64,000 bases of DNA. It comes from Kiloniellaceae bacterium (lineage in GTDB: Bacteria > Pseudomonadota > Alphaproteobacteria > Kiloniellales > J153). Shown piece by piece: positions 28,958-38,619 of the stretch. Under the pieces are notes generated by a model. That model did no database searches and was not told where the DNA came from. It worked only from the letters and a program-made list of their open reading frames with translations. The stretch spans positions 248,001 to 312,000 of the forward strand of contig JAJFGO010000021.1 of NCBI GenBank assembly GCA_021776095.1, in the 5' to 3' direction. Position 1 is the first letter of the stretch; each line of letters opens with the position of its first letter. A program made the translations under genes and the position numbers.

Positions 28958-29630
28958 CGGCCGGCTCGCTATCCGGGTCGCTTTCCGCCGGAATATCGGC
29001 GTCCACTTTATCCTGGGGTTTGGCCACCGGCTTTTTGACCGCGACCGGCTGGTCCTGACCGTTGCCCGCTTGCGCAGGCCGGGGCGCCCGCCGCGGCGCG
29101 CGACGACGCGGAGCGGCTGCTTCCTTGCTAAGAACCCGGTCCAATCCCTCACGATCGTCCGGGCCCTGGCCTCGCGCCGCCGGTGCAGGTTGCACTGGTT
29201 GCGCCGCTTGGTCGGCCGGCCTGGGTTGCCGAGCGCCATCCCCCGCCCCGCCATCGGCGGTATCGGGGCCGGGCGCCGTGTTGGCGCCGCGCCCATCGCC
29301 ACTGCGGTCGTTGGTATCGCGCGCGCCGGCATCGCGACCATCACCCTCCTGACGTGGCGGGCGGCGATCCCCGGTTTCCGGATCTGTGCTTGAATTTACG
29401 ATCCGGAAATAGTGTTCCGCGTGCTGGAAGTAGGTCTCGGCCACGACCCGGTCGCCTGACGACAAGGCGTCGCGGGCCAAGCCTATATATTTTTCATAGA
29501 CTTGATGCGCGTTTCCACGAATGCGTCCTTCGGGGCCGCTGCTGTCGAAGCTGTTCGGCCGCGAAGGGCCGCCATGCTGCTTACGATTCGGCCGCCCGCG
29601 CGGCCGTCGTCCGTTAGGTCCTTGTCTCAT
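28950..29630 (-). CDS. DUF4167-domain protein (basic N-terminal RNA-binding-like domain)
   Basis: A 226-residue protein typical of Alphaproteobacteria. The N-terminus is very basic and glycine/arginine/asparagine rich (QGPNGRRPRGRPNRKQHGG), followed by the conserved DUF4167 helix pair (about residues 38-80: GNAHQVYEKYIGLARDALSSGD and VVAETYFQHAEHYFRIV). The rest is a low-complexity tail rich in Asp, Arg, Ala and Pro with a Lys-rich end. A role in nucleic-acid or ribosome binding is inferred from charge. TTG precedes the ATG at 29630; the ATG is preferred. A terminator-like element ends 22 bases before its start codon, so expression may be controlled by attenuation. Confidence 0.85.
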   Translation of the reverse strand: MRQGPNGRRPRGRPNRKQHGGPSRPNSFDSSGPEGRIRGNAHQVYEKYIGLARDALSSGDRVVAETYFQHAEHYFRIVNSSTDPETGDRRPPRQEGDGRDAGARDTNDRSGDGRGANTAPGPDTADGGAGDGARQPRPADQAAQPVQPAPAARGQGPDDREGLDRVLSKEAAAPRRRAPRRAPRPAQAGNGQDQPVAVKKPVAKPQDKVDADIPAESDPDSEPAGA

Positions 29631-29652
29631 CAACCACTTACTTCTGGTGACT

Positions 29653-29706
29653 AAAAAAAATGGGCTCGCCTATCAGCAAAGCCGCCATTCCGGCGATTTC
29701 GCGAGC
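29653..29706 (-). terminator. Terminator/attenuator in the DUF4167 leader
   Basis: On the minus strand, outer arms GCTCGC (29706-29701) and GCGAGC (29669-29664) enclose an inner hairpin CGCC-GGAAT-GGCG (29695-29683), followed by CCCA and eight T residues (29660-29653). The DUF4167 ATG starts at 29630, 22 bases after the T run. It could end transcripts from prmC, or attenuate DUF4167. Confidence 0.6.
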
Positions 29707-29728
29707 TCGGGGCCACAGACACGGTATC

Positions 29729-29780
29729 GGGGGTCGTGGAGCGTCTCTTCGGACGCGAGAGCCTTCTGCTCTCCACCCCC
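29729..29780 (-). ncRNA. Candidate structured RNA, three-way junction, between prmC and DUF4167
   Basis: Outer arms GGGG/CCCC (29777-29780 with 29730-29733) and GTGGA/TCCAC (29736-29740 with 29772-29776), separated by a two-base bulge, enclose two hairpins: GAGC-AGAAG-GCTC (29759-29771) and GCGTC-N6-GACGC (29741-29756). The dyad applies to both strands. The minus strand is favoured because a terminator-like element follows on that strand. Together with 29653-29706 this makes a leader RNA or small RNA of about 130 bases. Confidence 0.45.
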
Positions 29781-29809
29781 AATCTAGTGGGGAACCCCCT
29801 TCATTCCAA

Positions 29810-30739
29810 CTACTTTTTTACGTTACCTTCGATTTGCGAGCCAGACCGGGGACCAGCCAGGTGCCCAATCAGGCATCGCTCCGTGCCGCTCAGGTCGGCG
29901 ATGCGCTCGATCGCGCCTAAACCCGATTGCGTCATGAGACGGCTCACCTCGTCTCCTTGGCCGGCACCGATCTCCAAGGCCAATAAACCATCGGGGGCCA
30001 ATAAACCGGCCGCCCGGGGAATGAGTTTGCGATAGCTGTTCAGACCGTCGAGCCCGGCATCGAGCGCGAGACGCGGATCGTAACGCGCGACTTCTGGGCT
30101 CAAGCTTTCGATCTCGCCAGCGACTATATATGGAGGATTGCTAACAATTACTTGCCAAATGCCCGCCAAGCCGCCGGTCCAATCGGCTTGGACGAAACGC
30201 GCCCGCCCGGACAGTCCCAAGCGCACGGCATTATCGCGCGCGGCCGCCAGGGCCCCCGGGTTCAAATCCGTCCCCAAACCTTCGGCGGCCGTAAGTTCCG
30301 ACAGAAGCGCGAGCAAGAGGCAACCGCTGCCCGTGCCCAGATCCAGGATGCGACAGGGCTGCGTGCCCCGCGCGACCCGCGCCAGGACGCCAGCCACCAG
30401 GGTTTCGCTATCGGGGCGTGGGTCCAGGGTATCGGGCGTGATGCGAAACTCCAGGCCCCAGAATTCGCGCCGGCCGAGGATGCGCGATACCGGCTCATGG
30501 CGCGCCCGGCGGTCGATCAGACGATCCGCCGCCACGCCCTGCGCCGCGCTGAGTGTGCGTTCGGGATAGGCCAGGACCTGGGCCGGCGCCAAGTCCAGGG
30601 CCACGGCCAGCAGCAAGCGGGCATCGCGCCGCGCGCCTTCGATCCCGACCGCGCGCAAGCGGGCGCTGGCGCGCTCCAGTGTTTGGCCCAAGGTGAGGCC
30701 GCCGGCCGCCGCGCGGCCCCGTAGGGTCGCGCCACTCAA
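29810..30739 (-). CDS. prmC: Peptide chain release factor N(5)-glutamine methyltransferase
   Basis: Methylates the glutamine of the GGQ motif in release factors 1 and 2 using S-adenosylmethionine. 309 residues. An N-terminal helical domain binds the release factor ([20 protein letters not shown]). The C-terminal Rossmann domain holds the SAM motif [15 protein letters not shown] and the catalytic NPPY in [10 protein letters not shown]. The start appears to be TTG 30739, overlapping the prfA stop codon by four bases (TTGA), so the enzyme is made together with its substrate RF1. Confidence 0.95.
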   Translation of the reverse strand: MSGATLRGRAAAGGLTLGQTLERASARLRAVGIEGARRDARLLLAVALDLAPAQVLAYPERTLSAAQGVAADRLIDRRARHEPVSRILGRREFWGLEFRITPDTLDPRPDSETLVAGVLARVARGTQPCRILDLGTGSGCLLLALLSELTAAEGLGTDLNPGALAAARDNAVRLGLSGRARFVQADWTGGLAGIWQVIVSNPPYIVAGEIESLSPEVARYDPRLALDAGLDGLNSYRKLIPRAAGLLAPDGLLALEIGAGQGDEVSRLMTQSGLGAIERIADLSGTERCLIGHLAGPRSGSQIEGNVKK

Positions 30740-31812
30740 TGCAGCGCCGCCAAGCGGGCCGCCTGATCCTCGGCGGTCAGGGCATCTATGAACTCGTCCA
30801 GCGCCTCTCCGATCAAGACCTTTTCGAGCTTGTAGAGCGTGAGTTGGATGCGATGGTCGGTGACCCGCCCTTGCGGGAAATTATAGGTCCGGATCCGCTC
30901 CGAGCGGTCGCCGCTGCCGACCTGGCTGCGCCGGCTCTCGGCCTGGGCGTCTTCCTGCTCTTGGCGCTTGTGGTCGTAGAGCCGGGCCCGCAACACCTTC
31001 ATGGCCTTGGCGCGGTTCTTGTGCTGCGATTTTTCGTCCTGGCACTGCACCACCACGCCGCTGGGTAGGTGTGTGATGCGCACCGCGCTGTCGGTCGTGT
31101 TCACATGCTGGCCGCCGGCCCCTTGCGAGCGATAGGTATCGACGCGCAGGTCTTTGTCTTCGATCTCGATATCCACTTCCTCGGCCTCGGGTAGGACCGC
31201 AACGGTCGCCGCCGAGGTGTGGATACGACCGCCCGATTCCGTGGCCGGCACCCGCTGTACCCGGTGCACGCCGGATTCGAATTTGAGGCGCGCGAACACG
31301 CCCCGGCCGGAGATGACCGCGCTCGCTTCCTTGCAGCCGCCGATATCGGTCTCGCCATAGTCGATGATCTCGAAACGCCAGCGATGAAGATCGGCAAAAC
31401 GTTGATACATGCGAAACAACTCGGCCGCGAACAGCGCCGCTTCCTCCCCCCCGGTGCCGGCGCGCACTTCCAGGATCGCGTTCCGTTCGTCGGCCTCGTC
31501 GCGCGGCAGTAGTAAAACCTGCACCTCTTGCTCCAACGCGGGCAGGCGCGCCTTCAGGTCGCGGAACTCTTCCTCGGCCAAGGTCCGCATTTCCGTGTCG
31601 CCTTGGGGATCGACGATAATTCCGGCCAAGTCGGCCATTTCGCTTTGCGCGTCACGCAAGGCGGTCACGCCCTCGACGATCGGGGTCAGATCCGCGTACT
31701 CCTTGAGCATACGGGTATAGTCGTCGGATCCGGGCTCCGCGTGGGTCGCGACCAGATCGCTGAGCTCTTGATAGCGTATCAGAACGCTGTCCAGTTTCTC
31801 GTGCAGGCTCAC
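30736..31812 (-). CDS. prfA: Peptide chain release factor 1
   Basis: Class I release factor, 358 residues, reading UAA and UAG. The tripeptide determinant of RF1 (PxT type, in RVPATESGG) and the catalytic GGQ (GAGGQHVNT) are both present. The start is GTG 31812, overlapping the hemA stop by four bases (GTGA), and the gene ends in a four-base overlap with prmC. The hemA-prfA-prmC order is conserved across proteobacteria. Confidence 0.97.
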   Translation of the reverse strand: MSLHEKLDSVLIRYQELSDLVATHAEPGSDDYTRMLKEYADLTPIVEGVTALRDAQSEMADLAGIIVDPQGDTEMRTLAEEEFRDLKARLPALEQEVQVLLLPRDEADERNAILEVRAGTGGEEAALFAAELFRMYQRFADLHRWRFEIIDYGETDIGGCKEASAVISGRGVFARLKFESGVHRVQRVPATESGGRIHTSAATVAVLPEAEEVDIEIEDKDLRVDTYRSQGAGGQHVNTTDSAVRITHLPSGVVVQCQDEKSQHKNRAKAMKVLRARLYDHKRQEQEDAQAESRRSQVGSGDRSERIRTYNFPQGRVTDHRIQLTLYKLEKVLIGEALDEFIDALTAEDQAARLAALH

Positions 31813-33128
31813 GTGCTCTTGTCCTCCGGCGGCCCCGTCTCGGGCGCGCTTTGTTCGGTTTCGCCGTCGAGACCGAACAGGTGTTTCATAGCCTCGTCCA
31901 GTTCGGGCATCGGCTGGCTGCCCGCAGCGCCATCTTGCGCCGCGGCGCGCAGGGCCAGCGTCGGATCGTGCAGCAGGCGGTTGACCAGACGCCGGGTCGC
32001 TTCCTCCGCGTCCAGCCCCTCACCCGAGAGGATTTCGGCCCGGACCGCTTCAAAATGCCGGCGCAGCGCAACCACCGAGGGCACCGCGCCGCGCGCCGCG
32101 TGCTGACGCACGAAGCCGGCCACTTCATCGGCGACGATGGCGCAGGCCGTACTCAGCGCGCTTTCCCGCGAGGCCAGGCCGCGCACCGCGATCCGTTCCA
32201 GGTCCTCCAGATCGTAAACGAAGGCGCCGTCCAGATCGTTCACCGCCGGCTCGATGTCGCGCGGCACGGCGGCGTCGATAAAATAGATGGGCGCGCGCCG
32301 GCGGGCCCGCAATGCCTGCTCCGCCTGGGCCAGAGTTACGCCAAAGCGCCCGCTGCCCGCCGCCGCAACGACGATATCGGCGCCCGCCAAGGCCTCCGGC
32401 AGCTCTTCCCACGGGCGGTAATGGCAGGCGAGACGATGGGCAGCGGCAGCGGCGCGCGCCGGCACCTCATGCAAGATGGCCATGTCGCGCACCCCGGCCG
32501 TCTTGAGTTCCCCAGCCATGAACTCGCCCATTTCGCCCAAACCAATCACCAAGGCGGCGCAACGCCCCAGATCGCCGTGCACGTCACGCGCCACCAAGGT
32601 CGCCGATGCCCCCAAGGAGACCGTGTAGCGGCCAATGTCGGACTCGCTGCGGACCCGCTTGGCCGCTTGGTAGGCAGCCTGGAGCATGGGCTCGAGGCCG
32701 GGCCCGACCAGGCTCAGGGCGGCGGCCCGCCGGTGGCAGTCCTTGACCTGGCCCAGAATCTGGGGTTCGCCGATGACTTGGCTTTCCATGCCGGCCGCGA
32801 CCGCGAAAAGATGCGCCAAGGCAGGAGCCCCGTGACGTTGGCGCACGTGGTCGCGCAGCGCGGCGGTCTGGACCCCAGCTTCCTCCGCCAAGACGCCGAG
32901 CAGCCCATCCGCCGCCGCCGGCCGCGCCGACACCGCGAATAGCTCGACCCTTTCGCAGGTGGCCAGCGCCAGGGCATCGTCGAAGCGCATGGCCTGCACG
33001 CGGCGCAGCAGAGAATCAGGATCCGGCTCTTCGGCGAAAAAGCGATCGTGCAGCGCAGGGCCAGCCGCGTCTTGGGTCAAGCCGATCGAGACAAGAAGGT
33101 CGAGAGGGTGCTGTGGCGCGCCGGCCAT
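31809..33128 (-). CDS. hemA: Glutamyl-tRNA reductase
   Basis: First step of C5 heme synthesis: reduces glutamyl-tRNA to glutamate-1-semialdehyde with NADPH. About 439 residues. The nucleophilic Cys and substrate Arg are in the [11 protein letters not shown] segment (ATCxR pattern). Other signatures are [20 protein letters not shown], and a Rossmann domain with [10 protein letters not shown]. The usual 'HxTAPVxxRE' segment near the N-terminus is altered here ([15 protein letters not shown]), so the N-terminal domain has diverged. ATG 33128 lies 8 bases after the hisS stop; an in-frame GTG at 33164 would overlap hisS by 28 bases. Having hemA implies the C5 route, whereas many alphaproteobacteria use 5-aminolevulinate synthase. 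Confidence 0.93.
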   Translation of the reverse strand: MAGAPQHPLDLLVSIGLTQDAAGPALHDRFFAEEPDPDSLLRRVQAMRFDDALALATCERVELFAVSARPAAADGLLGVLAEEAGVQTAALRDHVRQRHGAPALAHLFAVAAGMESQVIGEPQILGQVKDCHRRAAALSLVGPGLEPMLQAAYQAAKRVRSESDIGRYTVSLGASATLVARDVHGDLGRCAALVIGLGEMGEFMAGELKTAGVRDMAILHEVPARAAAAAHRLACHYRPWEELPEALAGADIVVAAAGSGRFGVTLAQAEQALRARRRAPIYFIDAAVPRDIEPAVNDLDGAFVYDLEDLERIAVRGLASRESALSTACAIVADEVAGFVRQHAARGAVPSVVALRRHFEAVRAEILSGEGLDAEEATRRLVNRLLHDPTLALRAAAQDGAAGSQPMPELDEAMKHLFGLDGETEQSAPETGPPEDKST

Positions 33129-33136
33129 GGCGCCCG

Positions 33137-34396
33137 CTATCGGAATTTGGCGAGACGCTCGCACAGGGCATCCAGGGGGACGAGTTCCTGTTGGCCCGAT
33201 TCAAGGTCTCTAACCGTAGCGGCGTTCTGTGCCAGTTCGTCCTCGCCCATTAGAATGGCGGCCCGTGCCCCCAGCTTGTCCGCCCGCTTCATCCGCTTCT
33301 TGAGGTTGCCGCTGAAGCCGAGCTCGATCGCGAATCCGGCACGGCGCAAATCCTGGGTCACGCTCAGCGCCTTGAGTTGGGCCTGCGCGCCGACCGGCAC
33401 CACGGCAATGGGTCCCGGCCCCGGCGGCGGCGCAGCCATCAGCATGGACAAGCGCTCGATACCCGCGGCCCAACCGACACCCGGCGTGGCGGGGCCGCCC
33501 AGGAGCTCGATCAGGCCGTCATAGCGTCCACCGCCTAGAACGCTGGCCTGGGCGCCTAGATCCTCTGTCGTGAACTCGAAGATAGTGTGCGAGTAGTAAT
33601 CCAACCCGCGCACCAGATAGGGGTTGAGCGTATAGGCGATACCCAAGGCATCGAGTCCTTCACGCACGATCGCGAAAAAATCCACGCTGGCCTGATTGAG
33701 ATGGGCGGTCAGGGCCGGTGCCCCCGCCGCGATCTCTTTGTCGCCCTCGTCCTTGGAATCCAGGATGCGCAGGGGATTTCGGGTCAGCCGCGCTTGGCTG
33801 TCTTGGGATAACTTGCCGCGATGATCGCTGAAATAATCGACCAGCACACTACGGTAGGCCTGCCGGCTCTCCGCATCGCCCAGGGTATTCAACTCCATGG
33901 TCGTCCGCGCGCGCACGCCGAGCTCTTCAAGTATGTGCCATCCGAGCGCGGCAATCTCGACGTCGCCCAAGGGATCCGCGACGCCCAGAAGTTCCACGTT
34001 GATCTGATGGAACTGACGCCAGCGGCCTTTTTGCGGCCGGTCGTAACGGAACATGGGGCCGTGGCAAAAAAACTTGAGCGGCAACTCGTGAGCCAAGCCT
34101 TGAGACAGCAAGGCACGCGCAACGGCCGCCGTCGCTTCCGGTCGTAAGGTGATCTGTTCGCCACCGCGATCGGTGAAGCTGTACATTTCCTTGGAAACCA
34201 CGTCCGAAGTCTCACCCAACGGGCGGCTAAAGACCTCGGTAAACTCGAAGATCGGCGTCGCCATCTCCCGGTAGCCATAACGCGCGCACAGATCCTGCGC
34301 TGTATCCACCACCTGGCGAAACCGACGCATATCTTCGGGCAAAATATCTCGTGTGCCGCGGACCGGCTGCAGCGCTGGCAAACTCGTTCTCCGCAA
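33137..34396 (-). CDS. hisS: Histidyl-tRNA synthetase
   Basis: Class II aminoacyl-tRNA synthetase, 419 residues. Motifs include PVRGTRDILPED at the N-terminus, motif 2 with 'FRYDRPQKGRWRQFHQINVELLG', the histidine-binding 'RGLDYYSHTIFE', motif 3 'GGRYDGLIELLGG...PGVGWAAGIERL', and the anticodon-binding C-terminal domain. It starts three bases after the ispG stop, apparently at TTG 34396, with no good ribosome binding site; translational coupling with ispG is likely. Confidence 0.96.
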   Translation of the reverse strand: MRRTSLPALQPVRGTRDILPEDMRRFRQVVDTAQDLCARYGYREMATPIFEFTEVFSRPLGETSDVVSKEMYSFTDRGGEQITLRPEATAAVARALLSQGLAHELPLKFFCHGPMFRYDRPQKGRWRQFHQINVELLGVADPLGDVEIAALGWHILEELGVRARTTMELNTLGDAESRQAYRSVLVDYFSDHRGKLSQDSQARLTRNPLRILDSKDEGDKEIAAGAPALTAHLNQASVDFFAIVREGLDALGIAYTLNPYLVRGLDYYSHTIFEFTTEDLGAQASVLGGGRYDGLIELLGGPATPGVGWAAGIERLSMLMAAPPPGPGPIAVVPVGAQAQLKALSVTQDLRRAGFAIELGFSGNLKKRMKRADKLGARAAILMGEDELAQNAATVRDLESGQQELVPLDALCERLAKFR

Positions 34397-34399
34397 TAA

Positions 34400-35536
34400 C
34401 TAAGAGGCGGCGCGCTGTTCAGACGCTTCGATCTCGGCCGTGGCCGCTTCGATCTCGGCGGCCTTCGCTTCGACCAGCGCGACCAGGTGATCGACGATGT
34501 TCTTGTCCTTCAAGCGATGGTCCGGCAGGCCGGCGATATAGACCTGATGGGTGCCGTTGCCGCCGCCGGTGAAGCCGATATCGGTTTCACGCGCCTCGCC
34601 CGGGCCGTTGACAACGCAGCCGATGACCGAAATCGTCATGGGCGTCGTAATGTGGGCCAGACGCTGCTCCAAAACCTCGACCGTCTTGATGACCTCGAAC
34701 TGCTGACGCGCGCAAGACGGGCAGGAGATCACGTTGACGCCGCGGTGCCGCAGGTTAAGCGCCTTGAGCATGTCAAACCCGACCTTGACCTCTTCGACCG
34801 GATCGGCCGAGAGCGACACCCGCACGGTGTCGCCGATGCCGGCCCATAACAGGGCGCCCAGTCCGATCGAGGATTTGATCGTGCCGCTGCGTAGGCCACC
34901 CGCCTCGGTCACACCGATATGCAGGGGATAGTCGCAGGCATCGGCCAGGCCGTGATAGGCGGCGACCGCTAGAAACACGTCCGAGGCCTTGCAGGAAATC
35001 TTGAATTCGAAGAAATCCTGGTCCTCCAGAACCCGGGCGTGATTGAGGCCGCTTTCGACCATGGCCTCCGGGCAGGGCTCACCGTATTTTTCCAGAAGGT
35101 CGCGCTCCAAGGAGCCGGCGTTGACGCCGATTCGCATGGAACAGCCGTGATCCTTGGCCGCTTGCACGACGGCGCGCACCCGTTCGCTGGAGCCGATATT
35201 GCCGGGGTTGATGCGCAGGCAAGCGGCGCCCGCCTCGGCCGCCTCGATCGCCCGTTTATAGTGGAAATGGATGTCGGCCACGATCGGCACATCGACCTGG
35301 CGCACGATCTGTTTCAGCGCCTTGGTCGAGTCTTCGTCCGGGCAGGAGACCCGCACGATGTCCGCGCCCGCCGCCTCCAGAGCCTTAACCTGCGCAACCG
35401 TCGCCGCCACGTCCGAAGTCAGGGTATTGGTCATAGACTGGACGCTGATCGGCGCGTCGCCGCCGACGGCGACCTTGCCGACCTGGATCTGACGGCACTT
35501 GCGGCGCTGGATTTCGCGATAGGGCCGGACGCTCAT
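34400..35536 (-). CDS. ispG: 4-hydroxy-3-methylbut-2-en-1-yl diphosphate synthase
   Basis: The penultimate enzyme of the MEP isoprenoid pathway, using a [4Fe-4S] cluster to open the cyclodiphosphate. 378 residues from ATG 35536. The TIM barrel starts '[20 protein letters not shown]'. Cluster ligands are visible as CPSC near residue 280 and the single Cys in [13 protein letters not shown], followed by the Glu of the same segment. The frame is open to 35632 but only the 35536 start gives the family N-terminus. It is transcribed with hisS, three bases apart. Confidence 0.96.
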   Translation of the reverse strand: MSVRPYREIQRRKCRQIQVGKVAVGGDAPISVQSMTNTLTSDVAATVAQVKALEAAGADIVRVSCPDEDSTKALKQIVRQVDVPIVADIHFHYKRAIEAAEAGAACLRINPGNIGSSERVRAVVQAAKDHGCSMRIGVNAGSLERDLLEKYGEPCPEAMVESGLNHARVLEDQDFFEFKISCKASDVFLAVAAYHGLADACDYPLHIGVTEAGGLRSGTIKSSIGLGALLWAGIGDTVRVSLSADPVEEVKVGFDMLKALNLRHRGVNVISCPSCARQQFEVIKTVEVLEQRLAHITTPMTISVIGCVVNGPGEARETDIGFTGGGNGTHQVYIAGLPDHRLKDKNIVDHLVALVEAKAAEIEAATAEIEASEQRAAS

Positions 35537-35721
35537 AAGGCGGCCTCTCGGGTCAGATTTCGTATTGATCGCGCGCCCTTGGCCGGCACGCGGACTGAGC
35601 CCGAACATGCGCCCTGGGCTCGAAAAGTTCAAGGCCGGGCTGTGGCGGCGGCAGGGGGTTGGGTAGGCCGGTCAGCCCGATCGGAACAGCCCCGGGAGCC
35701 TTCCAACCCGACCTGGGTTTG

Positions 35722-37065
35722 CTACTGCCGTGAGTCCTGGTTCAGCAGGATCGAGGGGTCGAGAGCGATCTGCCGGCGCACCGCGCCAATCGGCCCCAAG
35801 GGGGCCAGCCGGATACCGTCGACCTCTAGCTCGATGCCGCCGGCATTGCCGGTCAGCAGGGTCAAGCCAGCCTGGTCGGGCACGCGATAGGTATCGCCGC
35901 TGCGCAGCACCCGTGTCAGCAGCAGACCGTCTTGTCTGTCGCGGACCTGCACCCAGCTGTCCTGCAGGGCGCGCAGCACGATGCGGGAATCCTGGTTGCC
36001 TTCGCCGTAGACCTGTGGCGCTCGCTCGCCGAGCGGGGCGAAGTCCTGCGGCGCGGAGGGCGGCGCGGGGATGACCACGGTCGGCTCGCCGATCTCCGCC
36101 TCCTGGGTCGACGCCTGCGCGTCGGCCAGGGTTTCGGCGCGGTTGAGCGACGCCAACTCCGGCGCGGGCTCGGAACTGATGGGCGGCCCCTCCGAAACGC
36201 CGGTCGCGGTTACCCCCGCTGTGTCAACTTTAGGACTATTGTCCGTGAACTCGTTGTCGGTCGGCAGGGCGGCCACCTGGGTCGATTGGGCCGGTCGCGG
36301 ATCGCGCACAGGCGCACTGTCTTGAACCTGCGGCGCGGCGGCCGCGGGGGCCGGGACCGCTTCGGTCTCGACCGGGTCGGACTGGGCAACCGCGGCACTC
36401 GGCGCCTCAGCCGGTTCCGCCGCCGCCTCAACGACCGGCTCGGCGACCGTTTCGAAGACCGGGTCCGGCTTGGCCAGCGGTGGCGCGGCCATTTGGGTCG
36501 ATTTCGCGGGCGGATCTTCGGAGACCGCCTGAATCGGCGTTTCGACCGGCGCCACAGGTTCGACGTTTTCGTCGTCGACAAGAGTCTGAATCTGCTCCGG
36601 CATGCCGGGGATCAAATCGGCCACGCTGCGGCCCTGATTGGTCATGTAGAACCAGCCGCCATAGGCCACGGCCAGCAAAGTCACCGAAATCAGGATAATC
36701 GCACCGCCGGGGATGCGCCCTTCGGCCACCGGCTCCGGAAAGATCAGTTCGGTCCGCTGTTCCGGCGCCTTGGCTTCGTCCTTGAAGCGGTCGACGATGT
36801 TGTTCGCGTTGAGGCCCAGGTATTCGGCGTAGGTGCGCAGGAAACCCAGGGCATAGGCGGTGCCGGGCAGCTTATCGAAAGACCCGGATTCAAGGGCCTC
36901 GAGGTAGGCTTGGCGGATCCGCAAGACCTGCGCGACCGAGCGCACGTCCTGGCCGTGGTTCTCGCGCGCCCGGCGCAGGACGGCGGCGACACTTTCCCGG
37001 CTGTCCGCCGGGGCCCCGTCGGGGCCGAAACGTCCGACGTGAACGTTGTCTTCTCGCTTATTCAT
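35722..37065 (-). CDS. RodZ-like helix-turn-helix/DUF4115 membrane protein
   Basis: A 447-residue bitopic protein. A cytoplasmic Cro-like helix-turn-helix (about residues 20-90, 'VAAVLRRARENHGQDVRSVAQVLRIRQAYLEALE') is followed by one membrane helix (about 127-147, AIILISVTLLAVAYGGWFYM), a long Pro/Ala/Glu/Val-rich periplasmic linker, and a C-terminal DUF4115 beta domain (about 365-445). RodZ links MreB filaments to the wall-elongation machinery. mreB is not in the window. The start could be ATG 37065 or GTG 37074. Confidence 0.88.
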   Translation of the reverse strand: MNKREDNVHVGRFGPDGAPADSRESVAAVLRRARENHGQDVRSVAQVLRIRQAYLEALESGSFDKLPGTAYALGFLRTYAEYLGLNANNIVDRFKDEAKAPEQRTELIFPEPVAEGRIPGGAIILISVTLLAVAYGGWFYMTNQGRSVADLIPGMPEQIQTLVDDENVEPVAPVETPIQAVSEDPPAKSTQMAAPPLAKPDPVFETVAEPVVEAAAEPAEAPSAAVAQSDPVETEAVPAPAAAAPQVQDSAPVRDPRPAQSTQVAALPTDNEFTDNSPKVDTAGVTATGVSEGPPISSEPAPELASLNRAETLADAQASTQEAEIGEPTVVIPAPPSAPQDFAPLGERAPQVYGEGNQDSRIVLRALQDSWVQVRDRQDGLLLTRVLRSGDTYRVPDQAGLTLLTGNAGGIELEVDGIRLAPLGPIGAVRRQIALDPSILLNQDSRQ

Positions 37066-37234
37066 GAAATTCACGGATGTTCACCGTCTTTGGCCAAGGT
37101 CGACCCAGGTCTCCGGCCATGGCCCAGCCAAGCACCGGTGCCGCGCGGGCCGCAGCATTACCGGACTTTTTACCATTCCCGTTATTACTAGTCTTTTAAC
37201 AGGGTGTGCTCGAGCCGGACAATCCCGGCGACAT

Positions 37235-37253
37235 CGGGCCCCAAACGGGCCCG
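37235..37253 (-). other. GC hairpin downstream of lysC
   Basis: CGGGCCC-CAAAC-GGGCCCG (seven pairs) starts 9 bases past the lysC stop on the minus strand. There is no T run, so it is not a classical terminator; it may stabilise the mRNA end or stop transcription weakly. The remainder of the gap 37066-37234 shows nothing else. Confidence 0.45.
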
Positions 37254-37262
37254 GTCAGGCGC

Positions 37263-38483
37263 CTAGGTGGCGTCCAGGCCGTAGGCACTGTGCAGGCTGC
37301 GCACCGCCAGCTCGGTGTATTCCTCGGCGACCAGAACACTGACCTTGATCTCGGAGGTTGAGATCACCTGTATGTTGATGCCCTTTTCGGCAAGGGTCTT
37401 GAACATACTTTGCGCAACCCCCGCATGCGAGCGCATGCCGACCCCGATGACGGAAACCTTGACCACATTGGAATCGGCCTTCAATTCGCCATAGCCCAAA
37501 TCCGGCTGCTGGTCTTTCAGGACCACGACCGCGCGATCCAGATCGCTCTTGCGCACCGTGAAGGTCATCCCGGTGGTTTTGTCGTCGACCGCCGCGTTCT
37601 GCACGATCATATCGACGTTGATCCCAGCGTCGGCCAAAGGGCCGAATATGCGCGCCGCCGTGCCGGGACGGTCCGGAACATTGGTCAAGGTGACCTTCGC
37701 CTCGTCCCGGCTATAGGCGATGCCGCTCACAATTGCCTTTTCCACAATCTCATCCTCATCAACCACTAGGGTACCCGGCAACCTCTCGAAACTGGAGCGA
37801 ACCTGCAACCGGACCCGGTGCTTCATCGCCATCTCAACCGAGCGGGTCTGCAGCACCTTCGCGCCCAGGGACGCCATTTCGAGCATTTCTTCGTAAGTGA
37901 TCTTATCCAGCTTGCGCGCCTTGGCGACGATGCGCGGATCGGTCGTATAGACCCCATCCACGTCGGTATAGATGTCGCATCGGTCGGCGCCGAGCGCCGC
38001 CGCCAGGGCAACCGCCGAGGTATCCGAGCCGCCGCGCCCTAAGGTGGTGATCCGACCACGGGAATCGACGCCCTGAAAGCCCGCGACCACCGCGACCTGG
38101 CCCTCGGCGAAACGGCGCACCAAATCGGTTGTATCGACATCTTCGATGCGGGCATTGCCGTGGGCCTCGTCCGTGCGCAGGGGAATCTGCCAGCCGAGCC
38201 ACGAGCGCGCCGGCACGCCGATGTCCTGGAGCACCACGGCCAATAATCCGGCGGTCACCTGCTCGCCCGAGGAGACCACAACGTCGTATTCGCGCAGATC
38301 GCAGAGTTTCGCCGCATGATCGACGTAATCGACCAGTTGGTTGGTCACGCCGGACATGGCGGAGACGATGACGGCGACCTCATGGCCCGCGTCCGCCTCA
38401 ATCTTGACCTGCTGCGCGACCTCGCGAATCCGCACCAGGTCGCCGACCGAGGTGCCGCCATATTTCATCACGATGCGGGCCAT
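37263..38483 (-). CDS. lysC: Aspartate kinase
   Basis: Phosphorylates aspartate at the entry to lysine, methionine, threonine and diaminopimelate synthesis. 406 residues with the substrate-binding 'VMKYGGTSVGD' at the N-terminus and 'GRGGSDTSAVALAAALGA' in the kinase core; two ACT domains (about 265-400, one starting 'VTLTNVPDRPGTAARIF', one 'SVIGVGMRSHAGVAQSMF') provide feedback control by lysine and/or threonine. The frame is open far upstream (to 38942), overlapping the divergent ubiG gene, but ATG 38483 gives the normal N-terminus. Confidence 0.97.
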   Translation of the reverse strand: MARIVMKYGGTSVGDLVRIREVAQQVKIEADAGHEVAVIVSAMSGVTNQLVDYVDHAAKLCDLREYDVVVSSGEQVTAGLLAVVLQDIGVPARSWLGWQIPLRTDEAHGNARIEDVDTTDLVRRFAEGQVAVVAGFQGVDSRGRITTLGRGGSDTSAVALAAALGADRCDIYTDVDGVYTTDPRIVAKARKLDKITYEEMLEMASLGAKVLQTRSVEMAMKHRVRLQVRSSFERLPGTLVVDEDEIVEKAIVSGIAYSRDEAKVTLTNVPDRPGTAARIFGPLADAGINVDMIVQNAAVDDKTTGMTFTVRKSDLDRAVVVLKDQQPDLGYGELKADSNVVKVSVIGVGMRSHAGVAQSMFKTLAEKGINIQVISTSEIKVSVLVAEEYTELAVRSLHSAYGLDAT

Positions 38484-38619
38484 GTAATTGGCGTCCTGTC
38501 CGCGTTCCGGGCCGGTTTCATGCCCAGCCGTCCGGTTGCCCCCGGGGGGGCGGGCGGCTATGGATACTCGCATCCGGGGGCGCCAGGCAAGGGCGGCCCG
38601 GACCCCGAAGGGAGGGCCC

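Noticed and set aside
29729-29780. tRNA or tmRNA fragment
   Set aside because: The fold has three stems but no T-loop consensus, no CCA end and no anticodon arm of the right size.
37235-37253. Classical terminator for lysC
   Set aside because: The stem is strong but no T run follows on the minus strand.
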